Source: Selenomonas sp.
Lineage (GTDB): Bacteria; Bacillota_C; Negativicutes; Selenomonadales; Selenomonadaceae
DNA length: 64,000 nucleotides
Assembly (NCBI RefSeq): GCF_024693525.1
Contig: NZ_JAILKR010000028.1
Span: 1 to 64,000, forward strand
Direction: 5' to 3'
This document shows positions 34,544-42,590 of this stretch, one piece after another (the stretch's first letter is position 1; the number at the start of each line of letters is the position of its first letter). Below the pieces are notes generated by a model. The model was not told the DNA's origin. It worked only from the letters and a program-made list of their open reading frames with translations, and searched no databases. The position numbers and the translations under genes are program-made.

Positions 34544-35110
34544 TCAAATATTCCTGTTCTCTTGCTTTTGTCCCAGACAGCGCAGCAGTTCCTCCACATA
34601 AAGGTGTCCCATCTCAACAATGGACTCCGCCGAATCGGTGCGCTCCATGACCATGAGCTCCACCTCGCTGTCATCCAATTCCCAGAGCAGCCCAGTCTTT
34701 CGGTCCAGCGGGTCAAGCAGAATGCCATCCACGCTCTGGTCCAGCATATCCTGAATGTACTCGAGTTCCCGGCTCTCATCCCCGGCAGAATCGCCAAATA
34801 AAAGCCGATAACCAGCCTGGGCACACCTTTCAGCAATGCCCTTTATGAGTTTGGCACAGTAAGGGTCCGTGATGTCGGCTACCACTACGCCCAGCACATA
34901 CCGGTATCTGGATTTTAAACTGCGAGCCAAGGAACTGGGGCGATACCCCAATTCCTCGATGGCTTCGGCAATCCGCCTCCGGGACTGCTCCGACATGTAT
35001 TCATACTTGCCGTTAAGATAACGGGAAACCGTTGTTTTGGACACCCCTGCCCGCTCGGCTACATCCACAATCGTAACTTTCTTCCGATTGAATCCCCTAA
35101 ATCCCGTCAT
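34544..35110 (-). CDS. Truncated LacI-family transcription regulator
   Basis: Starts as a normal LacI-type repressor: helix-turn-helix KKVTIVDVAERAGVSKTTVS, hinge helix (YRPSSLARSLKS) and the start of the sugar-binding domain (VLGVVVADITDPYCAKLIKG then GILLDPLD). The protein ends at ~188 residues instead of ~330, with no effector C-subdomain and an unrelated-looking tail (LLRCLGQKQENRNI). Neither of the other frames downstream resumes the domain; the hydrogenase terminator begins at once. It may be a decayed gene or a DNA-binding stub. The start is taken at ATG 35110; an ATG six codons upstream is also possible. Confidence 0.75.
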   Translation of the reverse strand: MTGFRGFNRKKVTIVDVAERAGVSKTTVSRYLNGKYEYMSEQSRRRIAEAIEELGYRPSSLARSLKSRYRYVLGVVVADITDPYCAKLIKGIAERCAQAGYRLLFGDSAGDESRELEYIQDMLDQSVDGILLDPLDRKTGLLWELDDSEVELMVMERTDSAESIVEMGHLYVEELLRCLGQKQENRNI

Positions 35111-35192
35111 GCAAAAATCCACTCCCATCCTTAGAATAAACTACATCCCTCATGAATTTACCCTTATGGATATTCTCTTAGATTCTTTGCTG

Positions 35193-36512
35193 TTATTTTT
35201 CTATTTTATCCGCACTGAGCAGCGAATTGATATACTGCTGGGCTGTGCGTCCCGAAATGGCACTATGAGCCATTTCCCATTTAATGGCACCAGCCCGGAG
35301 TTCTTCATCCGAAAGTGTGATTTCGGGATGACGATGCGCCAGCTCGATGACCATATCGTAGAATTCCTGACGACTGGGACTGAAATAGCCAATCGACAGA
35401 CCAAAGCGTGCCGACAGGGACAACTTCTCCTGAACTGTATCGGTCTGATGCATGTCCGAATCCACCACATCGGGACGGTCATTCCAAGTCTCGCGAATCA
35501 AATGACGCCGGTTGCTGGTGGCGTAAATCAGCACATTGTCCGGCTTAACCTCAAGACCGCCTTCGATAACCGCTTTGAGGTATTTGTACTCGATTTCAAA
35601 CTCCTCAAAGGAAAGGTCATCCATGTAGATGATGAACTTATAGTTGCGGTTCTTTATCTGAGCAATGATGCGCTGAAGGTATTTGAATTCGTGTTTATAG
35701 ACCTCAATCATGCGCAGGCCGCGATCGTAATACTGATTGAGAATAGCCTTGATGCTCGTGGATTTACCGGTACCGGCATCGCCATAGAGCAGGACATTAT
35801 TGGCCTTGCGTCCGGCCACAAAGGCCTCGGTGTTGTCCTTGAGGCGCTTTTTCTGATTCTCATAGCCAATCAAATCATCGAGCCGCATATCCCCTGTGGT
35901 CGTGATGGGTTCCAACAATTCCCCGTTCACCTCAATATCAGGGGATACGCGGAAGGCCTTATTGAGTCCGAACATGCCCACACCATAGCGTTTATAGAAA
36001 TCCGTAACGATACGGTACATATCGGCCCCATCTTGGGCTTCCTCTATCTGAGTGCTGAGCTCCCGAACCTTTTCACTGACACTCTTATTGTAAATCTGCT
36101 CTTTTTTCTCCACCGCCTGATAGTTCGCAATGATACGAAAACAATCAAGCCCCAAAGCCCGCTCCAGCATGCCAAAATCATAGTGCAAGAGCTTGCGGAA
36201 AATCTCTAAATCACTACGAGCAAATTTCTGCACACTGCCTTCACTGGCACCATGCTTTTCACAGACAAGGGTAAAGGGAGTTTCCGTTGTCGCCAGCAGG
36301 AACGCCAAATAATTATGCCAAAGGTTGCCATTGAAACCATAGCGGGTAGCCACATCCAGCAACCGCGTGATTTCCGTCAGGACTTCCTCGGACAGCGTTT
36401 CCGGATTATACGTTCCCGTCTCAAACTGACGACAAATATCGGCCAATTTGAACAGAATGCTGTCCTTTTCTATCTTGCGATAAATGATAAGCTTTGAGGT
36501 CAGGCGATACAT
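35193..36512 (-). CDS. DUF815 AAA-type ATPase
   Basis: A 439-aa cytoplasmic P-loop ATPase. The N-terminal ~190 residues are helical; the C-terminal part is the DUF815 domain with [20 protein letters not shown], Walker [17 protein letters not shown], Walker B-like [14 protein letters not shown], sensor [13 protein letters not shown] and the arginine-containing [18 protein letters not shown]. Function is unknown; members resemble AAA+ loader-type proteins. It lies 10 bp after trpS on the same strand, hence under the same T-box. The start follows AAGGAGAATGCT. Confidence 0.88.
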   Translation of the reverse strand: MYRLTSKLIIYRKIEKDSILFKLADICRQFETGTYNPETLSEEVLTEITRLLDVATRYGFNGNLWHNYLAFLLATTETPFTLVCEKHGASEGSVQKFARSDLEIFRKLLHYDFGMLERALGLDCFRIIANYQAVEKKEQIYNKSVSEKVRELSTQIEEAQDGADMYRIVTDFYKRYGVGMFGLNKAFRVSPDIEVNGELLEPITTTGDMRLDDLIGYENQKKRLKDNTEAFVAGRKANNVLLYGDAGTGKSTSIKAILNQYYDRGLRMIEVYKHEFKYLQRIIAQIKNRNYKFIIYMDDLSFEEFEIEYKYLKAVIEGGLEVKPDNVLIYATSNRRHLIRETWNDRPDVVDSDMHQTDTVQEKLSLSARFGLSIGYFSPSRQEFYDMVIELAHRHPEITLSDEELRAGAIKWEMAHSAISGRTAQQYINSLLSADKIEK

Positions 36513-36522
36513 AGCATTCTCC

Positions 36523-37533
36523 TTATTTTTCCATCAACAAACCAACGCGTTTTTTGACTTTCGTAAGGGTTTTGCGGGCGATATATGTAGCGCGTTCTGC
36601 ACCTTCCCGCATCTTTTCTTCCAGATAGGGGCGATTGTTCATAAGCTCAGCGTATTTCTCGCGGATTGGCTTCAACTCATCGGATACGGCCTGGCCAACA
36701 ACTGCTTTGAAATCGCCATAGCCTTTGCCCTCAAATTCAGCTTCAATCTCCTCCATGGTCTTACCGGTAATAGCCGAGTAAATCGTCATAAGATTGCTGA
36801 CCCCCGGCTTATCCTCCCGGAAGCATACTTTGGCTTCGCTGTCCGTTACTGCACTCTTGAATTTCTTGAGGATGGTTTTCTCATCATCAAGGATCGAAAT
36901 CGTCGCCTTCGGATTCTCGTCGGATTTGCTCATCTTGCTGGTCGGATCCTGCAGGCTCATGACACGGGCACCGGCTTTCGGGAAATAGCCCTCCGGCAGT
37001 TTGAAGATTTCCCCGTAGTTATGGTTGAAACGAGCCGCCACATCCCGGGTAAATTCCAGATGCTGGGTCTGATCAGCGCCGACTGGTACATAATCAGCCT
37101 GATAGAGCAGGATATCGCCAGCCATCAAGGCCGGATAAGTGAAGAGACCGGCATTGATATTTTCCGGATGCTTAGAGGATTTATCCTTGAACTGGGTCAT
37201 GCGGGAAAGCTCCCCAAACTGGGATACGCAATCCATGATCCAGCCCATCTCCGCATGGCATTTGTTATGGCTCTGGACAAACACCAGACTTTTCTCTGGA
37301 TCGATACCGCAAGCCAACAGCAGCGCAAAAGCCTGCAAAGTCTGCTGGCGGCGCTTGACGGGATCAATCTGGATGGTCAGCGAATGAAGGTCAGCGATAA
37401 AATAATAGCACTGATACTCTTCCTGCATCTTCTGCCAGTTCTTAACAGCCCCCAGATAATTGCCCAGCGTAAATACGCCCGTTGGCTGAATGCCCGAAAG
37501 AATGATTTTTTTTGCTTCCTGATTCTGTTCCAT
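36523..37533 (-). CDS. trpS: Tryptophanyl-tRNA synthetase
   Basis: Class I aminoacyl-tRNA synthetase that charges tRNA-Trp. The HIGH-type motif is [20 protein letters not shown] and the KMSKS loop is [17 protein letters not shown]. The 336-aa length is typical for bacterial TrpRS. Upstream, a T-box leader with a TGG specifier candidate links expression to uncharged tRNA-Trp. The start follows AAGGAGCGTATTTAG. It is followed by the DUF815 ATPase gene. Confidence 0.97.
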   Translation of the reverse strand: MEQNQEAKKIILSGIQPTGVFTLGNYLGAVKNWQKMQEEYQCYYFIADLHSLTIQIDPVKRRQQTLQAFALLLACGIDPEKSLVFVQSHNKCHAEMGWIMDCVSQFGELSRMTQFKDKSSKHPENINAGLFTYPALMAGDILLYQADYVPVGADQTQHLEFTRDVAARFNHNYGEIFKLPEGYFPKAGARVMSLQDPTSKMSKSDENPKATISILDDEKTILKKFKSAVTDSEAKVCFREDKPGVSNLMTIYSAITGKTMEEIEAEFEGKGYGDFKAVVGQAVSDELKPIREKYAELMNNRPYLEEKMREGAERATYIARKTLTKVKKRVGLLMEK

Positions 37534-37565
37534 ATCTAAATACGCTCCTTTTGTGCCGGAGCACT

Positions 37566-37831
37566 AAAAAAGTCCCCGGCAGTAAAACTGCCAGGGACGA
37601 AATCTTTCGCGGTGCCACCCTGATTCATGGCATCATTGCCATGCGCTTAGCGGAGTACAATCATACTCCCGGCCTCTCACGCGTGCCAGACGTCACAGCC
37701 TACTCAGCCTCAGCCTTTCAGTGTGCCCTCAGCGACCCATTTGCCAGCTCGTTTTTCATCCGGATTGCAGCATCCCGGACTCTCTGTAGAAGCGTTACTG
37801 ACGTTATCCTCGCCTCAACGGTTTACATATC
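37566..37831 (-). promoter_or_regulatory. T-box riboswitch leader of trpS
   Basis: On the minus strand, the T-box sequence AGGGTGGCACCGCGA (37621-37607) precedes a terminator made of GTCCCTGGCAG and CTGCCGGGGAC (37598-37572) followed by T6. Upstream is a long stem I region; TGG at 37739-37737 (in GCAAATGGGTC) is a candidate Trp specifier codon. Uncharged tRNA-Trp would pair with both and favour the antiterminator, allowing trpS transcription. The specifier was chosen by eye. Confidence 0.93.
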
Positions 37832-37837
37832 TTCTTA

Positions 37838-37866
37838 AGTGTAACACCGTAATTCATGAGTGTCAA
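37838..37866 (-). promoter_or_regulatory. Promoter of the trpS T-box transcript
   Basis: On the minus strand, TTGACA (37866-37861), exactly 17 nt, then TACACT (37843-37838). It lies 14 bp past the stop of the CARF-like gene, so trpS need not depend on that gene's promoter. Confidence 0.75.
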
Positions 37867-37879
37867 CCTTTGTCTTTGG

Positions 37880-38464
37880 TCACGGCGCCAGGAATGGCTG
37901 CACCGATTCGATGCGGATCATCCGCTCGGTTCCCGGCTTGTGCTTCCGGCTTTTCGCCTCCCGTTCAAAGGACAGACGGTATACGTCCATGTCGAATACC
38001 GCTGCCGCCATAGCAGCCGCAGGAAGCGTTACGGCATCACCCCCCGTGATATCCACGGCACTTTTCCCCATGGAATCCCAAATATCATGCTGTTTCTTTA
38101 TCACGTGATAAAGCGCAGAAACACCATCTTCGGGAATCGTCGTACAGAGACAGCGATCCTCCTCAAGCTGGAGATTATCCACCAAATGGCGATAAGCCGG
38201 TATATCCTCTTTCCGGCAAATCACATGGATATTCTGGGGACTCAACAGGCCAACATTGAAGGCCAGATCCTCCCAACTGCTGCCCAAAAGCAGAATCATA
38301 CCGTAATAGTCCGGAAACTGCTTATTTTCATACCGTTTGGCAAAACGCTTCAACGCCAGCGGCACTAACTCTTCCCGGTAGTAATTGTCCGCCCAAAGGA
38401 TTTCTTCGGCAGTTTCCGTTGGCATCCCACGCCAAATACCGATCTTCTCTTCCAATGGAATCAT
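37880..38464 (-). CDS. Stand-alone protein with a CARF-like DxTGG motif, unknown function
   Basis: A 194-aa cytoplasmic protein. Residues 1-50 are helical (ETAEEILWADNYYREELVPL). From ~55 comes a Rossmann-like segment: MILLLGSSWEDLAFNVGLLS (strand and first loop), NIHVICRKEDIPAYRHLV, and SAVDITGGDAVTLPAAAMAA at ~135-154, which resembles the D-x-T-G-G-(T)-K loop of CARF domains that bind cyclic oligoadenylates in CRISPR systems. The usual Lys is replaced (DITGGDAV), and no nuclease or HEPN domain follows. No CRISPR genes are nearby. The start at 38464 is fixed by AAGGAGG; a longer upstream frame is not supported. Confidence 0.5.
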   Translation of the reverse strand: MIPLEEKIGIWRGMPTETAEEILWADNYYREELVPLALKRFAKRYENKQFPDYYGMILLLGSSWEDLAFNVGLLSPQNIHVICRKEDIPAYRHLVDNLQLEEDRCLCTTIPEDGVSALYHVIKKQHDIWDSMGKSAVDITGGDAVTLPAAAMAAAVFDMDVYRLSFEREAKSRKHKPGTERMIRIESVQPFLAP

Positions 38465-38707
38465 ATAGCCTGCCTCCTTGTTAGCATATTTTCCTCTTTC
38501 TTTTGCTATCCACATTCCCCATTTTCCGTTTTCCTTGCCCAGTAATTCTACATTTCGAAAGAATATTCCTGCTTCCTGCCCTTTGCCCCGGGCTGATACC
38601 GAAGCAACAGTGGCGCGATAACAAAAAATAGTGTAAAATAGTAATCGTTTGACGCATATTTGTCTATTTACATAAAACATTACCATTACAATCAGGAGGA
38701 TTCCACC

Positions 38708-39490
38708 ATGAACAAGCTAGGTTTTATCGGTATGGGAAACATGGCCCAGGCACTTGCCGCCGGCTTTATCCAATCCGGCAGTATTGACAAGTCAAAGGTT
38801 TTCGCCTTTGCCCCCAGTCAGGATAAACTGAAAAAAAACAGCCAGCGCCTCGGCTTTACGCCCTGCGCGTCCGTAAAAGTCCTGGCTGAGGCAGCGGACA
38901 CGCTAATCATGGCCTGCAAGCCCTACCAAATCGAAGCCGTCCTTAAAGACCTCGGCAATAGTCTGGAAGGAAAAGCATTGATTTCCGTGGCTGCCGGCTG
39001 GGATTATGCCAAATATCAACAGCACATCCAGACGAATACCCGTATCCAGTTTGTCATGCCCAATACCCCGGCTATGGTCGGCGAGGGCGTCCTGCTCTTT
39101 GAGGAAACCAACTCCTTAGAGCCGGAAGAGCGCACAGAAATCATGAAACTCTTTGAGTCCGTCGGCCTCGTTCAGGAACTGCCCTCTTCCCAGATGGTCA
39201 TTGGCGGTGCTGTCACGGGCTGCGGCCCGGCCTTCGTCGACCTCATGATTGAAGCCTATGGCGATGCTGCCGTAAAATACGGCATGAAACGCGCCGACGC
39301 CTATCGGCTGATTTCCCAGATGATTCTTGGCTCGGCCAAGCTGCAGCTTGCCACCGGCGAGCATCCGGGCGTACTCAAAGACAACGTCTGCTCCCCAGCC
39401 GGCACCACCATCCGCGGCGTCACCGCACTGGAAGAAAACGGCTTCCGCAATGCCTGCGTGAAGTCGATTGAGGCTATCCTGGAACAATAA
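38708..39490 (+). CDS. proC: Pyrroline-5-carboxylate reductase
   Basis: Last enzyme of proline synthesis, reducing 1-pyrroline-5-carboxylate with NAD(P)H. The 260-aa protein has the N-terminal dinucleotide-binding GFIGMGNMAQALAAGFIQSG, the VMPNTPAMVGEGVLLF segment, and the C-terminal dimerisation signature HPGVLKDNVCSPAGTTIRGV. The start follows AGGAGGATTCCACC. Single gene with a terminator; convergent with ulaF. Confidence 0.96.
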   Translation: MNKLGFIGMGNMAQALAAGFIQSGSIDKSKVFAFAPSQDKLKKNSQRLGFTPCASVKVLAEAADTLIMACKPYQIEAVLKDLGNSLEGKALISVAAGWDYAKYQQHIQTNTRIQFVMPNTPAMVGEGVLLFEETNSLEPEERTEIMKLFESVGLVQELPSSQMVIGGAVTGCGPAFVDLMIEAYGDAAVKYGMKRADAYRLISQMILGSAKLQLATGEHPGVLKDNVCSPAGTTIRGVTALEENGFRNACVKSIEAILEQ

Positions 39491-39519
39491 AAAAAGGATG
39501 AGGCTTTTTTACCTCATCC
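39489..39519 (-). terminator. Terminator of the left ulaE-propeller-ulaF transcript
   Basis: On the minus strand, GGATGAGG and CCTCATCC pair (8 bp) around TAAAAAAG, followed by TTTTTTATT. It lies about 36 bp past the ulaF stop and touches the proC stop. Confidence 0.82.
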
Positions 39520-39564
39520 GCCCCTAACGGGGCACCTTCCCCAAAGGGGAAGGCTTATTTTTTT
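39520..39564 (+). terminator. Terminator of proC with adjoining palindrome
   Basis: GCCCC-TAAC-GGGGC (39520-39533) is followed by CCTTCCCC-AAA-GGGGAAGG (39535-39553) and TTATTTTTTT. The T run lies inside the last codons of the convergent ulaF. The composite (CCTCATCC + GCCCC palindrome + CCTTCCCC palindrome) has the look of a dispersed palindromic element, but only one full copy is in the window. Confidence 0.72.
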
Positions 39565-40256
39565 GTCTGCCCATAGTAGGCGTTCGGTCCGTGTTTCCTC
39601 AGGAAGTGCTTGTCGAGCAGGGCCTGGGGCATGGGGTCGCGGTCGCCGGTAAGCATTTGCGTGTGGAAGGCCATCATGGCGACTTCTTCGAGCACGACGG
39701 CATTGTGGACGGCATTCATGCAGTCCGTTCCCCAACAGAAGGGGCCATGATTCTTGACGAGAACGGCAGGCACGTAGTCGGGGTTGATGCCGTACTTCTT
39801 GAAGCGCTCTACCGCTACCACGCCGGTGTTGTATTCATATTCGCCTTGGATTTCCTCCTCGGTCATATCCCGGGTGCAGGGAATCTCGCCGTAGAAGTAG
39901 TCCCCCTGCGTCGTGCCATAGGCGCGCACCCCCTGTCCTGCCTGAGCAAAAATCGTCGCCCAGCGGGAATGGGTATGCACGACGCCGCCGATATTGGGAA
40001 ATTCTTTGTAGAAGATGCGATGGGTCTCGGTATCCGACGAGGGATTGAGCTCCCCTTCAACCTTGTTGCCCTCAAGGTCAACCACCACCATGTCCTCAGG
40101 TTTTAGCACATCGTACTCCACCCCCGACGGCTTGATGACGAACAGGCCGCGCTCCCGGTCGATGCCCGAAACATTGCCCCAGGTAAAGGTAATTAAATGG
40201 TGCTTTGGCAGCAGCATATTAGCTTCATAGACTTTTTGTTTGAGTTCTTCTAGCAT
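39555..40256 (-). CDS. ulaF: L-ribulose-5-phosphate 4-epimerase UlaF (left copy)
   Basis: Zn-dependent class II aldolase-fold enzyme that converts L-ribulose-5-P to D-xylulose-5-P, the last step of L-ascorbate breakdown. The 233-aa protein shows [20 protein letters not shown], then [16 protein letters not shown] with metal-binding His, [16 protein letters not shown], and the C-terminal [19 protein letters not shown] 40256 follows GGGAGGAAACACA; an upstream TTG in the same frame is part of the ribosome site. Last gene of the left ula cluster. AraD is a close relative, but the context supports UlaF. Confidence 0.92.
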   Translation of the reverse strand: MLEELKQKVYEANMLLPKHHLITFTWGNVSGIDRERGLFVIKPSGVEYDVLKPEDMVVVDLEGNKVEGELNPSSDTETHRIFYKEFPNIGGVVHTHSRWATIFAQAGQGVRAYGTTQGDYFYGEIPCTRDMTEEEIQGEYEYNTGVVAVERFKKYGINPDYVPAVLVKNHGPFCWGTDCMNAVHNAVVLEEVAMMAFHTQMLTGDRDPMPQALLDKHFLRKHGPNAYYGQTKK

Positions 40257-40278
40257 TGTGTTTCCTCCCAAGGTGGTA

Positions 40279-41328
40279 TTATTCCGTCAGCTCGTAGCGG
40301 GCGATTTCATTGGTCTCGCGGTTCGCGCCAATGATGATGTCCTTGCCTTCATAGACATAGTGTAGCACATTCGCCGAGCCGCGGCCACGGTCGAGTTCCT
40401 GGACCTCATAGCCATCAGCACCATGGGTGAAGGCCAGCAGCAGCCGGTCGCCCTTGCGGTTGCCGATAATCCAGGTCGGCTTGCCGCAGATAGCGCCGCC
40501 GAAAATTGCATGGAGGAATTCGAGTTTTTCCGGATGGGTGTAGGCCAACTCGAATTTGCCATCCTTTTTCTCGTAGATGTTGACAATGTCGCCATGGAAG
40601 GGCGCAATGGCGCAAAGTTCCTCCTCGCCATCGCCGTTAAGATCCATGAGTACCGCATCACTGGCCGCATCGCTGATAAGCTCCTCAATGCGCCACTCAT
40701 CCCCTGCCGTCTGGGGCGGGAAGACCTGCAGCACGCCGCCATCGAAGGATACGATACCGCTCGTGGAGCCGTCCTTTTCCACATGGCGGTAGTAACCATG
40801 GTTCTTGAGCATATTATCCTTGATCGGCGTCAGCTGGAGCTGGTTGTCATCATTATAGGCCGACAGGTCATCAGGAAGCTCCGCCACAAAGAGCTTGCCC
40901 GGGAAGCGCCAGTCTTCCTTGTACTCATGGTCGGATTTTAGAGCACAGGCAAGGATGTAGTTCTTGCCGCCAGCCTGCAGGATGTCGAAGCGATGGACAA
41001 AGGGCAGATCGCAGAGGGTGCGCACTTCCCAGTCATTCTTGCCCTTCGGCGTGACCACGACAATCGAGGCCTCTTTGGAATCATTCGGCGAGTAGAACTT
41101 GCGCGTAGCCAGGAACTGTCCATCGGTGCCCGGCACTTGTACCATGGTCATGACGCCGCCGGGGCCTTCCCAAACCGTCTCCTCGATTTCCCCCTCCAGG
41201 CTTATCAGATAGCAGTTGTTGACCTTTTCCGCCGCGCAGAGGAAATGGTCCTTGCCCTGATAGTGGAGCATGGCCAGCGAATAGCATTTTTCCAGTTCCC
41301 CGATTACTTTTTTATTGACATTGAACAT
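40279..41328 (-). CDS. Beta-propeller-like protein of ula loci, unknown function (left copy)
   Basis: A 349-aa cytoplasmic protein (no signal peptide) of repeated beta-strand units with FG-GAP/VCBS-like character: [21 protein letters not shown] segment (here [20 protein letters not shown]) with a D-x-N-x-D-G calcium-type loop. It is clearly homologous to 47,014-48,075. Invariant polar blocks shared by both copies (EYK-DWRFPG, AxNDDNQL, LKNHG, FHG, GKPTW, NRE) look like an active or binding site. It vaguely recalls the propeller of aldos-2-ulose dehydratase/isomerase. It sits 22 bp from ulaF and 15 bp from ulaE, so it should act in the same pathway. No decarboxylase motif is evident. Confidence 0.72.
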   Translation of the reverse strand: MFNVNKKVIGELEKCYSLAMLHYQGKDHFLCAAEKVNNCYLISLEGEIEETVWEGPGGVMTMVQVPGTDGQFLATRKFYSPNDSKEASIVVVTPKGKNDWEVRTLCDLPFVHRFDILQAGGKNYILACALKSDHEYKEDWRFPGKLFVAELPDDLSAYNDDNQLQLTPIKDNMLKNHGYYRHVEKDGSTSGIVSFDGGVLQVFPPQTAGDEWRIEELISDAASDAVLMDLNGDGEEELCAIAPFHGDIVNIYEKKDGKFELAYTHPEKLEFLHAIFGGAICGKPTWIIGNRKGDRLLLAFTHGADGYEVQELDRGRGSANVLHYVYEGKDIIIGANRETNEIARYELTE

Positions 41329-41343
41329 AATTATCCTTCTTTC

Positions 41344-42186
41344 TCATTCTGCCTTATCCAAATACGAACGCAGGAAATCGTTGGCTTTCTGCAGTTCTTC
41401 GCGCCAGTCCGTCTGCGGGTCATACCAGAACTCGCCGACGAAGCGTCTGACACCTAGCTGCCAGGATTTATTGACGATTTTCCGGAAGTCCACATGGCCG
41501 GTGCCAAAGGGAATCTCGCGATATTTGCCCGGTATGGTTTCCTTTAGATGGACGGCCACGATATGGCCGCGGCCCGTCTCTAGGTCAGCGGCCACATCGC
41601 CATCGTAGAGCAGGGCGGCATTGGTGATGTTACCCGAATCCGGATAAACGCCGAGATAGGGCGAATCCACCTGCCGCACGTAATCCATGGCCTTTTCCAC
41701 TGTGTCCATAAACGGCGTCTCCATGGTCTCAAAGCCCATCTGGATGCCTTCGGCCGCCGCCATGTCGGCAGCCTTGCGCAAATTCTGCAGGAAATCTGCC
41801 CGCGTCTTGTCCGTGCCTTCCTCATAGTAGACATCATAGCCAGCCAGCTGAATCGTGCGGATGCCCAGCTTTGCCGCCAGGGCCACCGCCTTCTGCATGA
41901 TATCGAGGCTGCGATCCTGTTTCTGCATGTCAGGACAACCCAGCGGGAACTTGCGGTGACCACTTAGGCAGATGGAACGGAAGGGCACCCCTGTTGCCCG
42001 CATGGCGGCGCGAACTTCGTCAATCTCCCCATCGGTCATATCCAGCCGTGCCAGTTTCGCATCGGTCTCATCAATACTCATTTCCACATAGTCAAAGCCA
42101 GCGTTCTTAGCCGCCTGTAATTTTTCCGCCCAGGTCAGATCACCGGGCATGGATTTTTCGTAAAGCCCTAACTGATATTTGCTCAT
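41344..42186 (-). CDS. ulaE: L-xylulose-5-phosphate 3-epimerase UlaE (left copy)
   Basis: TIM-barrel sugar-phosphate epimerase (AP-endonuclease-2-like fold) converting L-xylulose-5-P to L-ribulose-5-P. The 280-aa protein has the N-terminal YQLGLYEKSMPGDLTWAEKL, FDYVEMSIDETDAKLARLD, ICLSGHRKFPLGC, IQLAGYDVYYEEGT, MGFETMETPFMDTVEKAM and HIVAVHLKETIPGKYREIPF with metal-binding Glu/Asp/His. ATG 42186 follows GGAAGGAAA. A terminator separates it from the PTS genes upstream. Confidence 0.95.
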   Translation of the reverse strand: MSKYQLGLYEKSMPGDLTWAEKLQAAKNAGFDYVEMSIDETDAKLARLDMTDGEIDEVRAAMRATGVPFRSICLSGHRKFPLGCPDMQKQDRSLDIMQKAVALAAKLGIRTIQLAGYDVYYEEGTDKTRADFLQNLRKAADMAAAEGIQMGFETMETPFMDTVEKAMDYVRQVDSPYLGVYPDSGNITNAALLYDGDVAADLETGRGHIVAVHLKETIPGKYREIPFGTGHVDFRKIVNKSWQLGVRRFVGEFWYDPQTDWREELQKANDFLRSYLDKAE

Positions 42187-42215
42187 TTTCCTTCCCCCAG
42201 TCACAAAAAAGGCAT

Positions 42216-42245
42216 AAAAAGGGCTGCTGCACTTTGCAGCAGCCC
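42216..42245 (-). terminator. Mid-operon terminator between ulaB and ulaE
   Basis: On the minus strand, GGGCTGCTGC and GCAGCAGCCC form a perfect 10-bp stem around AAAGT, followed by TTTTTATG. It should reduce read-through from the PTS genes into ulaE-propeller-ulaF. Confidence 0.85.
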
Positions 42246-42261
42246 TGCTGATTCTCAGCTA

Positions 42262-42549
42262 TTAGCCATTGACGATATTTGCCTGGATTTTCTCTTCCAT
42301 TTCCTTTTCGGCCAGCAGATTCTTGAGGCCGATGACCGTAGCCTTGGTTCCCGTGAAGGTGCCCACCAGCGACTCGGAGCAGAACACCACATCGTAGTTG
42401 TTGGCCTGGGATTTGGCATCACCAACATTCGTATGATAGATTTCTGCATCAAGACCGAGTTTCTTGAAGACCTTCTCGAGTTTCATCTTGATGATCTGAG
42501 AAGAACCCATACCCGAACCACATGCAGCGATAACTTTCAATTTAGCCAT
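42262..42549 (-). CDS. ulaB: PTS L-ascorbate-type EIIB component UlaB
   Basis: A 95-aa PTS phosphocarrier domain. The phospho-acceptor is Cys10 in VIAACGSGMGSSQ, the P-loop typical of ascorbate/galactitol EIIB. It relays phosphate from UlaC to the sugar bound by UlaA. ATG 42549 follows AAGGAG; the reading frame extends upstream into the ulaA end but without a better start. Confidence 0.93.
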   Translation of the reverse strand: MAKLKVIAACGSGMGSSQIIKMKLEKVFKKLGLDAEIYHTNVGDAKSQANNYDVVFCSESLVGTFTGTKATVIGLKNLLAEKEMEEKIQANIVNG

Positions 42550-42590
42550 TTTGAAGCACTCCTTTATAAGCACAAAACGAATTTCTACAA

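Noticed and set aside
38465..38686. N-terminal extension of the CARF-like protein
   Set aside because: The added residues have no domain character, and AAGGAGG stands at the right distance before ATG 38464.
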